Below are positions 17,807-25,919 of a DNA stretch of 34,515 bases, piece after piece. The DNA lies in NCBI GenBank assembly GCA_028694795.1, contig JAQVKF010000016.1, forward strand, positions 1 through 34,515. The letters are read 5' to 3'. The number at the start of each line of letters is the position of its first letter. Positions within the stretch are counted from its first letter, which is position 1. Origin of the DNA: Thermoguttaceae bacterium (GTDB taxonomy: Bacteria; Planctomycetota; Planctomycetia; Pirellulales; Thermoguttaceae). The notes below the pieces were generated by a model. The model was not told the origin of the DNA. It worked only from the letters and a program-made list of their open reading frames with translations, and made no database searches. The position numbers and the translations under genes are program-made.

Positions 17807-19573
17807 ATGTCCCATTTTCTCATTATCGAATCGGGTTCGACGAAAGTCGATTGGGCATTGGTGGATCATGTCACGGGCGAAATTCTTCAAGCGTGGAACT
17901 CTCCAGGTTTGAATCCGTATCATCAACAGGAATCGGACATTCGAGCGGAAGTTTCCACAGGAATTCTGCCCGCTCAGGCGGTGGCGACCGACGTTCATCA
18001 CGTATTCTTTTACGGAGCCGGCGTTACAGGCGAGGCGAAAGCGGATGCGTTAAAATCGGCATTGCGTCAATCGCTTCCGAACGCCGTTGTGGAGGTCTGT
18101 TCCGATCTGTTGGCCGCCGCACGCGGATTGTTTGGCACAACCCCCGGTATCGCCTGCATTCTCGGTACGGGGGGCAATTCGGGATTGTACGACGGTCAGG
18201 CGGTGATCGATAATGTATCGGCGGGCGGCTTTATCCTCGGTGATGAGGGAAGCGGTGCGTGGCTCGGACGACAATTGCTATCCGACTTTCTCAAGCGTCT
18301 TATGCCGGAGCCGCTGCGTACCATTTTCGCGAAAAAATATGAACTTACCACTCTCGCGATTCTCGAACATGTTTATCGTAAACCCTTTCCCAATCGCTAT
18401 TTGGGCAATTTTTCACGCTTCTTGAACGAGCAGATTTCCGAACCCTATTGCCACGCACTCGTACGTCATGGTTTTTGCGAATTTTTTGAGCGAAATATCT
18501 GTCGTTATGCCGAGGCGACACGATATTCGGTCGCTGCGGTCGGTTCGATCGCGTTTGAATTTCAGGATATTTTCCGAGAGGTAGCGGCTCGATATGGTTT
18601 CACGGTGGGGCAAATCGTGCGTAGTCCGCTTGGCGGTTTGATCCGTTGTCATCACGCCATGCTCCATGGCCGAGCGTCAGCTGTGAACGCGGCGGGACTG
18701 GAAGAGAAGTCCAGAGTGTATGCCGACATGCCGGTGACCCCGTCAGATACGTCGTCAGCCGCGCCAGTAGCGAAAATTACGGAGTCGGCGTCGCGGTATG
18801 ATCATCTCGAACGGATGAGTACGCATGAGATATTGGAGGGGATTAATCGCGAAGATCACGGCGTTCCGGAAGCGGTTCGCGCATGTATTCCGGCGATGGA
18901 ATGGCTCGTCGATGCGACGGTTGAACGGATGCGGCGTGGTGGTCGGCTGTTTTATATTGGCGCGGGCACAAGCGGTCGATTGGGCGTGTTAGACGCCTCG
19001 GAAATTCCGCCGACGTACGGTATGCCGTTCGACCGCGTGATCGGTTTGATTGCGGGCGGTGATGGAGCGATTCGCAAAGCGGTTGAGGGTGCGGAAGATG
19101 ATTTTGCCGGGGGATTCCGCGATCTGGAAAAATACGCGATTGGGGCGGATGATGTGCTGGTGGGCATTGCAGCGTCGGGCACCACACCTTACGTGATTGG
19201 CGGTTTGCGAGATGCGCGTCAGCGTGGCATATTAACCGCCTGTATTACCTGCAATCCTGCCGCGCCGGTAACGCGGGAAGCTGAAATTCCACTCGTTGCG
19301 GTTGTCGGTCCGGAATTTGTCACCGGCAGTACACGTATGAAATCGGGGACGGCCCAAAAGTTGATTCTGAATATGATTAGTTCCGCGGTCATGATTCGGC
19401 TCGGTCGAGTTCAAGGCAATAAAATGGTCGATATGAAGATAGCGAACGCGAAACTTGTAGATCGCGGAACCCGCATGGTGATTGAGGCGACAGGTTTGGA
19501 CTACGATGAGGCGAAACGTCGGCTCCTCGAAGCGGGCAGTGTTCGTGAGGCGATTGCTCGTTTTCAGGGTTAA
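17807..19573 (+). CDS. murQ: Bifunctional fusion: BadF/BcrA-type N-acetyl amino sugar kinase (N-term) + N-acetylmuramic acid 6-phosphate etherase MurQ (C-term)
   Basis: N-term FLIIESGSTKVDWALVD, GIACILGTGGNSG, GGFILGDEGSGAWLG; C-term RLFYIGAGTSGRLGVLDASEIPPTYG, GIAASGTTPYVIGGL, VTGSTRMKSGTAQKLILNMISSAVMIRLG (MurQ); start at ATG 17807 with upstream AGGAAG. Confidence 0.9.
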   Translation: MSHFLIIESGSTKVDWALVDHVTGEILQAWNSPGLNPYHQQESDIRAEVSTGILPAQAVATDVHHVFFYGAGVTGEAKADALKSALRQSLPNAVVEVCSDLLAAARGLFGTTPGIACILGTGGNSGLYDGQAVIDNVSAGGFILGDEGSGAWLGRQLLSDFLKRLMPEPLRTIFAKKYELTTLAILEHVYRKPFPNRYLGNFSRFLNEQISEPYCHALVRHGFCEFFERNICRYAEATRYSVAAVGSIAFEFQDIFREVAARYGFTVGQIVRSPLGGLIRCHHAMLHGRASAVNAAGLEEKSRVYADMPVTPSDTSSAAPVAKITESASRYDHLERMSTHEILEGINREDHGVPEAVRACIPAMEWLVDATVERMRRGGRLFYIGAGTSGRLGVLDASEIPPTYGMPFDRVIGLIAGGDGAIRKAVEGAEDDFAGGFRDLEKYAIGADDVLVGIAASGTTPYVIGGLRDARQRGILTACITCNPAAPVTREAEIPLVAVVGPEFVTGSTRMKSGTAQKLILNMISSAVMIRLGRVQGNKMVDMKIANAKLVDRGTRMVIEATGLDYDEAKRRLLEAGSVREAIARFQG

Positions 19574-19607
19574 CGTGAAGATATTCCACACTACCGCGGC
19601 AACGGCC

Positions 19608-19690
19608 GGGAACGCCTGGTAGCGTATTGTCGCTACCGCGACGTTGCCATGAGGCCGCGATACGGTCGCGGAGTCGTAGCGGGCGTTCCC
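19608..19690. repeat. Palindromic multi-hairpin (REP/cruciform-like) element
   Basis: Outer stem GGGAACGCC (19608-19616)/GGCGTTCCC (19682-19690) encloses hairpins GGTAGCG-tattgt-CGCTACC (19618-19637) and CCGCGA-tacgg-TCGCGG (19655-19671). Confidence 0.6.
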
Positions 19691-19975
19691 CCTTCCGGTC
19701 CTCACTGATCGAATATGCTGAATCATATGCCGAATGCTGGCAAATGTTCTACTCCAACCCGGGAGGGTTTTCTTATTAGGACGTTGGTACTATTAGTGTT
19801 AGGTAAAAAACACCAGTGTCAGATAAAAAGTGCTATTTTCGCGATTCGGAGGCGTGCTTTTCTTGGATGCGTCTATTTTAAGTGGAATAGAAATGATGTC
19901 GGCAAATCTCTAGAATTGTGCCAAAATAAGGTAAATGGAATCGAGGCAAAAATAAAGTCTTTTTCAAGGAGATGT

Positions 19976-21112
19976 ATGGTGCTGTACATGTTGAAAAAAA
20001 CAAGGTTTTTCCGGCTTTATGTGCTGGTAATGCTTGCCCTGATGCAGAGTCCGGGGCTGATCTGGAGTGAGGAATCCCCTGAGGCATCCGAAGAACCTAA
20101 GTCTCTTTATGAGCCACTGGAATGGAACGTCGATGAATATTTCGGTGATCTTAACGGTGGTCGCATGGTGTGCCGGGCGATCGAGGAAAACAACGTCGAC
20201 AAGTGTTTCCACCTGGACGACGATTTGTCTCCATCTTTAAGTCCAGAATTTCAACGGCTGATTCTTAGTGCCGTTAATACTAAAGGCGTAGACAATATGA
20301 CACCCTTAATGTGGTCTCTCGCCTCCAATAATTTTGAGGCGTTTGAACATCTGTTGAAACTGGGCGCAAACCCCAATGTTGCTTATATTGGTTTGCCTTC
20401 GAGGATGGCAAAAGCGGTGAAGAATTATGAGGAAAAGTATTGCAGGGAAGAAACCAAATATGGCGAACTACATCCGATGCTTTATGCGATCATCTACCAT
20501 TGTCGACGCAATTGTACGGTGGTCGAGATTCTTGCAGATCATCCGGACAGTCGTTGGCTGAAAGCGGCGCTCGAAAACGGTTGGGATCCCAATTTTAGAC
20601 CTGGGGCAGCTCTGACGATCGCCGCGAACTCTGGTTATATGGATAATTTTTGGTTGCTTGTAGAGGCGGGGGCGGATATCAATCAGTGCAGATCGTCGTT
20701 TGAAGGTGTTTTTGGCGAGGCGCCAGAGGAACTCATTCCTGTTCTTGAGAAAGTGAATGAGTACGTTCGCAGAAGAATTTTAGATTTAGTGACGATGCCT
20801 ATCGAAGAATTGTGGAAAGACGGGACTTTTGCGGACAATTTATCCTCGCAACACTGGCGCAAAGGTCGGCAGCAATTACTTGATGCCCTCGTTGCCCAAG
20901 GGATAGATACTGTCAAGCACTGGGAAGAGTACCAAGAGTGGAAAAAGACCAGCAATTTGGAGAGCGCATGCGAACGCTACGGGTGGAAGAAAATGTCTAA
21001 GCAAGAGGAGCAAGAGGCTTTTTGGAGTATTCTCGAAAAGCCTATCAAGATTCCTTTGGAAGTCCCTCGTCTTCCGAATCGAACGCTGACCGGAAAGCTG
21101 GGTACGCCGTAG
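19976..21112 (+). CDS. Exported ankyrin-repeat protein
   Basis: AAGGAG upstream of ATG 19976; hydrophobic N-terminus MLKKTRFFRLYVLVMLALMQSPGLIWS; ankyrin-like NMTPLMWSLASNNFEAFEHLLKLGANPNV and GAALTIAANSGYMDNFWLLVEAGADIN. Confidence 0.65.
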   Translation: MVLYMLKKTRFFRLYVLVMLALMQSPGLIWSEESPEASEEPKSLYEPLEWNVDEYFGDLNGGRMVCRAIEENNVDKCFHLDDDLSPSLSPEFQRLILSAVNTKGVDNMTPLMWSLASNNFEAFEHLLKLGANPNVAYIGLPSRMAKAVKNYEEKYCREETKYGELHPMLYAIIYHCRRNCTVVEILADHPDSRWLKAALENGWDPNFRPGAALTIAANSGYMDNFWLLVEAGADINQCRSSFEGVFGEAPEELIPVLEKVNEYVRRRILDLVTMPIEELWKDGTFADNLSSQHWRKGRQQLLDALVAQGIDTVKHWEEYQEWKKTSNLESACERYGWKKMSKQEEQEAFWSILEKPIKIPLEVPRLPNRTLTGKLGTP

Positions 21113-21666
21113 CGGTTTATGGAGAAATCAACAGGGCAGCAATTCTTTATAAAGGGCCGCCCTCGTGTAGTTTTGCGGATTTGAGCGGTATGGCCGGTTG
21201 GATTTTCGAGTTAAAAGTGACGACGGGCAGTGATTTCGGTCTCAAATACTGGTTAGACGATGAAAAATCGCCTATCATCAACGGTACGAACCATAGTTTA
21301 CCCGTACAAATTACGGAAAACGGCAAGAGTAAGGATGTATACCAATGGACGGTGTTGTCAGATGGCACGGTCGATTATCCGAGTTCGATTTACGTCGAGG
21401 GTGTGAATGCGTATGGCAAAACGGATACGCTGATGTGGCGACTTCTGAAACTGGTGACGCTAGCCGAAGACGGTTTGACAGCAAAAATCACGGATACGAA
21501 TACAAAACGACGGGCACGGCGTACACGAGATGCTCGTCGTGGTATGCTGGAGGGCTCTCGCGGGACCCTTTTCACGGACGATGTGGGGTTCGCGACGGCG
21601 AGATGGTATGTATTGTGCGTTTTTTGGTTGGCATGGACGAATTGCTTGACTTGGATATGTGGATGA
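21088..21666 (+). pseudogene. Orphan coding frame, possibly a truncated or frameshifted Ig-like domain protein
   Basis: Frame reads AVYGEINRAAILYKGPPSCSFADLSGMAGWIFELKVTTGSDFGLKYWLDDEKSPIINGTNHSLPVQITENGKSKDVYQWTVLSDGTVDYPSSIYVEGVNAYGKTDTLMW, protein-like; no clear start, overlaps the ankyrin ORF end, and becomes Arg-rich after about 21500. Confidence 0.3.
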
Positions 21667-21724
21667 ATTATATCCGTGACCATAGGTGTTGCGTATGGAA
21701 AAAGCTACATGATAAGGGGGCTCC

Positions 21725-23014
21725 ATGAGTATGAAAAGGCAATTATCCGCAAGTGCGGCGTTATTGACGGCGGTGGCCGCTCCTGCGGTACACGCTGCGG
21801 GCAGCGATATGCTTCGGTTGGCGATGGTCGGTTGTGGTGGTCGCGGTACGGGGGCGATGATGGACGCTCTTTCCGCGCGTCGAGGTCTGAAGATTGTGGT
21901 GATGGCCGATGCGTTTGAGGGACGTTTGAGCAGTGCGTGGCAAAATGTCAACGATATGGTTTCGGGGACCGATGGTGCGGCTGGTTGGTTTGATGTTCCG
22001 GCGGAGCGACGTTTCGTGGGATTGCACGCTTATGAGGAAGCGATCGCGTGTGACTGCGATATTGTGGCGTTATGCGGTCCCCCGGGATTTCGTCCGATTC
22101 AATATGAGGCGGCGGTCGCGGCTGGTAAGCACGTTTTTCTCGAAAAACCGGTCGCCACCGATGCGCCGGGCGTCCGTTGTGTGATGGCGACGAATCAAAT
22201 CGCTAAAAGCAAAGGGCTAAGCGTGGCGGTCGGACACCATCTGCGGCATGAGGTAAAACATAAAGAGGCGATTTCGCGGATTCATGATGGAAGTATCGGC
22301 GAACTCAAATATATGCGCATTTACTTTGACGATAGCGGCATTTGGACTCGTCCGCGTCAAGCGAACCAGACGGAATTGGAGTTCCAAGTTCAGAACTGGT
22401 ACCACTTTGTGTGGTTGTCTGGCGACCATATTTGTGAACAACATGTGCATGATATTGACGTGGCGAACTGGATGGCTCAGGGGCATCCGGTCCGTGCGAT
22501 TGGTATGGGTGGACGAATGCGACGTGATCCGAAAACAAGTGAAATTTTTGATTATCACGCGGTCGAATTTGTTTATCCGAATGATGTACGCGCATTCAGC
22601 TTCTGCCGTCAGATTCCGAATTGTTGGAACAGCTTTTCGGAACATGCACATGGTACCAAAGGGCGTGTGGATATCGAGGGTCACGGAGCGGCGACGGTCA
22701 CGATGGATGGTCAAACGCCATTGCGTGTGGAACGTGGGCCGGACGGACATCGTTTGGAATGGGAATATTTCCTCGATTCGTTGCGAAACGGCAAACAGCA
22801 ATTTGATGCTGACTGGGCGACGGAATCGACGATGGCCTCGATTTTGGGCCGCATGGCGACATACAGCGGCGCGGAAGTGACGTGGAACGACGCGATCCAA
22901 TCGGAGACGAATTACTCGCCCGAATGGACCGATTGGAACTCGGAACCGAAATCGAAACCGGACGCGAACGGTAATTATGCCACCGCGGTACCGGGAGTCA
23001 CCCCCGCTCTTTAG
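21725..23014 (+). CDS. Gfo/Idh/MocA family oxidoreductase with signal peptide
   Basis: MKRQLSASAALLTAVAAPAVHA signal; LRLAMVGCGGRGTGAMMDAL Rossmann; GKHVFLEKPVATDAPG; HDIDVANWMAQGHPVRAIGMGGR. Confidence 0.9.
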   Translation: MSMKRQLSASAALLTAVAAPAVHAAGSDMLRLAMVGCGGRGTGAMMDALSARRGLKIVVMADAFEGRLSSAWQNVNDMVSGTDGAAGWFDVPAERRFVGLHAYEEAIACDCDIVALCGPPGFRPIQYEAAVAAGKHVFLEKPVATDAPGVRCVMATNQIAKSKGLSVAVGHHLRHEVKHKEAISRIHDGSIGELKYMRIYFDDSGIWTRPRQANQTELEFQVQNWYHFVWLSGDHICEQHVHDIDVANWMAQGHPVRAIGMGGRMRRDPKTSEIFDYHAVEFVYPNDVRAFSFCRQIPNCWNSFSEHAHGTKGRVDIEGHGAATVTMDGQTPLRVERGPDGHRLEWEYFLDSLRNGKQQFDADWATESTMASILGRMATYSGAEVTWNDAIQSETNYSPEWTDWNSEPKSKPDANGNYATAVPGVTPAL

Positions 23015-23023
23015 GGTGTGCTT

Positions 23024-23067
23024 CCCCAATCATTGGGGTAAATGGTCACTCCCATTTGGGAGCGACC
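23024..23067. terminator. Two tandem hairpins just after the Gfo/Idh stop; possible transcription end structure
   Basis: CCCCAAT-c-ATTGGGG (23024-23038) and GGTC-a-CTCCC-attt-GGGAG-c-GACC (23044-23067); no U-tract. Confidence 0.35.
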
Positions 23068-23270
23068 GGCTGTAAATAGGGAAGGTAAACCAGTGACGTT
23101 GGCAGCATCAATGTCTAATAAGAAGACCGCATCAACGTCAGATAAGAGAATCTTCCCGACCTACGTCGCGGCGGGTCAGGTTGGTGTGGTCTATTCAGCG
23201 ATAGATTCGCGAGCTGGACTAAGATCAATCGGATAGCGGTGCGATTCCGAATCGCCCAGGTTACGTGCGA

Positions 23271-23702
23271 TTACGGAATGGATTGACCGGTCGTTGTCAT
23301 CGATAACGAGGTGTGTATCATCCCTTTGCAGGCCGCAAGTTGTTCGTGCAGTTTGCGAATATCTTCGCCAGGACCGTGGACAATAATGCATTCCATGCAA
23401 TGATGATGATCGAGATGCGCGTGTTGCGAACAGATGATGAGATATCCGAAATCGTGTTGAATATCGACAATCTTCCGCAGTAGCGTCGCTCGGTGATGAT
23501 CATAGACAATCGTGATCGCTCCAGCCAGTGTTTCGGGGGCGGACTCTGCCGGCGCGATCCATTCGTGATGAACCAACGCCGCTCGCATCAGACTCTTAAA
23601 AGCCTCGCTGCGTGTGGGAAATTGCTTCTCTTGAATCCAGTGATCAAACTGTTCAAGCAAATTTCCTTCTATGGAAATTGTGATTTTGGCCACGCCGCTC
23701 AT
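23271..23702 (-). CDS. nikR: Nickel-responsive transcriptional regulator NikR
   Basis: Ribbon-helix-helix N-term KITISIEGNLLEQFDHWIQEKQFPTRSEAFKSLMR and ACT-like metal domain IQHDFGYLIICSQHAHLDHHHCMECIIVHG. Confidence 0.92.
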   Translation of the reverse strand: MSGVAKITISIEGNLLEQFDHWIQEKQFPTRSEAFKSLMRAALVHHEWIAPAESAPETLAGAITIVYDHHRATLLRKIVDIQHDFGYLIICSQHAHLDHHHCMECIIVHGPGEDIRKLHEQLAACKGMIHTSLSMTTTGQSIP

Positions 23703-23725
23703 TCGTCCATCCTTTCTTCGGTCTG

Positions 23726-23754
23726 TTGGATTCGCGTAGGATATTTGTTATACT
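23726..23754 (+). promoter_or_regulatory. Sigma70-type promoter upstream of the GH110-like gene (divergent from nikR)
   Basis: TTGGAT (23726-23731), 17-bp spacer, TATACT (23749-23754). Confidence 0.45.
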
Positions 23755-23874
23755 ATACTCGTGGTGTTCGATGATACCCATGGATAGGGCGTTTTCGTTC
23801 CCCTCAATGGGGCAGCAACACATCCCTTCCATAACCTTTCTGTTCAAAATGTGAGCCATTGATAGGAGTTTTTC

Positions 23875-25710
23875 ATGCGATTTGCCCTCATTTTTTGCGC
23901 TACCGTATTTTGGATGACGGCTTTCGGTGCCTTGCCTCAGGCGATTTCGGAGGGAACTTCCTCGCGGCCCACGCACGGAGTGCCGGGGATTCAGCAGCAG
24001 TTGGATCAGCTCGCACAAACGGCTGAAAATGCCACTTCTACCAAGGCACCCACCACAATCACCATTCCGAATGGGACGTACCATTTTTATTTCGACCAAG
24101 GCATTCGACAGACGCATTATATCTCGAATCACGATCAAAGTAATCCAAAATCCATTGGGATTGTCATGGAAAATCTAAAAAATGTGACGCTTGATTGTCA
24201 AAATTCGCTGTTTATTTTTCATGGAAAAATGTTGCCCATCGTGATGAAAAATTGTGTCGATTGTTCCGTCAAAAATCTACGCGTTGATTTTGATCATCCG
24301 GCCATTGCTCAGGTCGAAATTCTGAAAAACACGGACGACGGAATCACGATAAAAATTGCGAATGAACATCAGTTCGAGTTGGAAAATAACCAACTTTTTT
24401 TCCATGGGGACGGTTGGCGATACACCCCAGGAAGCGGGATCGCGTTTGATCCGCGGAAACGGAATCTCGTTTATAATACCGCAGATCTGCAAGTGAATCT
24501 ACAGAATGTGCAACCGGTGGAAGAGCGTGTATTTTTCTGTCCGAATTGGAAAGATGCCAAGTTAGTACCAGGTACTATCGTGGCATTGCGTCCGTGGGAT
24601 CGTCCCGCGCCAGCGTTCTTTTTGTACCAAAATACCAATACGACGCTTGAAAGTATCAAAGTACATTATGCCGAAGGAATGGGGCTTCTCGCGCAAGTTT
24701 GCGATGGCATCCATCTCAATGGATTTGCCGTCTGTCTGCGCGAAAGCGATCAGCCGGGAGTGGAGGGTTCCCGTTATTTTACAGCACAAGCCGACGCGAC
24801 CCATTTTTCGGGATGCAAAGGTTTAATTTTGTCTGAAAATGGGCTGTACGAAAATATGATGGACGACGCGATCAATGTCCATGGAACGTATCTGAAAGTC
24901 GTGAAACGAGTCGATGATCAAACGCTCGAATGCCGATATATGCATGATCAGTCATGGGGTTTCCATTGGGGGGATTCGGGGGATACGGTTCAATTTATTC
25001 GATCAAAAACGATGGAAATTCTCAGCGAATCGAACGTCATCGCCTCTATCGAACCTGTTGATCAGCCGACGGAATTCGGGGTTCGTGTGTTCCGGATTCG
25101 ATTTGAAAAGCCCGTACCCGCGGAGGTCGTTGAGAGCGGGGCGTTTGGTGTCGAAAACCTGACCTGGACGCCGGAAGTGATTTTCCGAAAAAATATCGTG
25201 CGTAACAATCGAGCTCGCGGCGCGCTCTTTTCGACTCCGCGAAAGACCATCGTCGAGGATAATCTGTTCGATCACACATCCGGGACGGCGATTTTGCTGT
25301 GCGGCGATTGTAACGGCTGGTTTGAAACGGGAGCGTGCCGGGAGGTCGTGATTCGTCGCAATCAATTCATCAATTCGCTTACGTCGATGTTCCAATTTAC
25401 CAACGCGATTATTTCGATTTATCCTGAAATTCCGGACCTTGGCTCGCAGAAACAATACTTCCATGGTGGAAACAAAGACGCCATTCTCATTGAGGATAAC
25501 ATTTTTGAAACGTTCGATAAACCGCTTGTCTACGCGAAATCGCTTGACGGTTTAACTTTCCGAAACAATACGGTACGCACGAATCACGATTTTCCAGCGT
25601 TTCACTGGAATACGCACGCGTTCCTTTTTGAACGTGTCCAAAATATTCAAATTGAGCATAATCAGTTCGATTGGAACTTCAATCCGAAAGAGGACATTTT
25701 GACCAAATAA
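23875..25710 (+). CDS. GH110-family-like alpha-1,3-galactosidase (right-handed parallel beta-helix), secreted
   Basis: Signal peptide; SIGIVMENLKNVTLDCQNSLFIFHGKMLPIVMKNCVDCSVKNLRVDFDHP and ENMMDDAINVHGTYLKV resemble GH110; beta-helix repeats ...FRKNIVRNNRARGALFSTPRKTIVEDNLFDHTSG. Confidence 0.8.
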   Translation: MRFALIFCATVFWMTAFGALPQAISEGTSSRPTHGVPGIQQQLDQLAQTAENATSTKAPTTITIPNGTYHFYFDQGIRQTHYISNHDQSNPKSIGIVMENLKNVTLDCQNSLFIFHGKMLPIVMKNCVDCSVKNLRVDFDHPAIAQVEILKNTDDGITIKIANEHQFELENNQLFFHGDGWRYTPGSGIAFDPRKRNLVYNTADLQVNLQNVQPVEERVFFCPNWKDAKLVPGTIVALRPWDRPAPAFFLYQNTNTTLESIKVHYAEGMGLLAQVCDGIHLNGFAVCLRESDQPGVEGSRYFTAQADATHFSGCKGLILSENGLYENMMDDAINVHGTYLKVVKRVDDQTLECRYMHDQSWGFHWGDSGDTVQFIRSKTMEILSESNVIASIEPVDQPTEFGVRVFRIRFEKPVPAEVVESGAFGVENLTWTPEVIFRKNIVRNNRARGALFSTPRKTIVEDNLFDHTSGTAILLCGDCNGWFETGACREVVIRRNQFINSLTSMFQFTNAIISIYPEIPDLGSQKQYFHGGNKDAILIEDNIFETFDKPLVYAKSLDGLTFRNNTVRTNHDFPAFHWNTHAFLFERVQNIQIEHNQFDWNFNPKEDILTK

Positions 25711-25714
25711 ATGG

Positions 25715-25814
25715 GTTCTGAGGAAAATGCGGGGTGAAAAAAGGCTCTCGGAGGACGAGCTATGCCCGTTTCGATGGGCTAAGTCCACACGTTGAGCCAA
25801 ATCGCTCTCAGAAC
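25715..25814. ncRNA. Candidate structured RNA: nested, in-register stem-loop
   Basis: GTTCTGAG/CTCAGAAC (25715-25722/25807-25814), GGCTC/GAGCC (25743-25747/25794-25798), GGAC/GTCC (25753-25756/25783-25786), GCCC/GGGC (25764-25767/25776-25779). Confidence 0.35.
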
Positions 25815-25919
25815 TTGGATCAGTTCGACGGGTGGGGGGTTATGATTTTCGCATTTTGTGGCATAATATAGAGGTTGGTATGCGGCGAGTTTTCAGGACG
25901 ATTTTACTAGGGTGGGACA

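Noticed and set aside
22217-23029. 270-aa minus-strand and 198-aa plus-strand ORFs over the second Gfo/Idh gene
   Set aside because: Overlap a clear Gfo/Idh/MocA reading frame; Arg/His-rich shadow composition.
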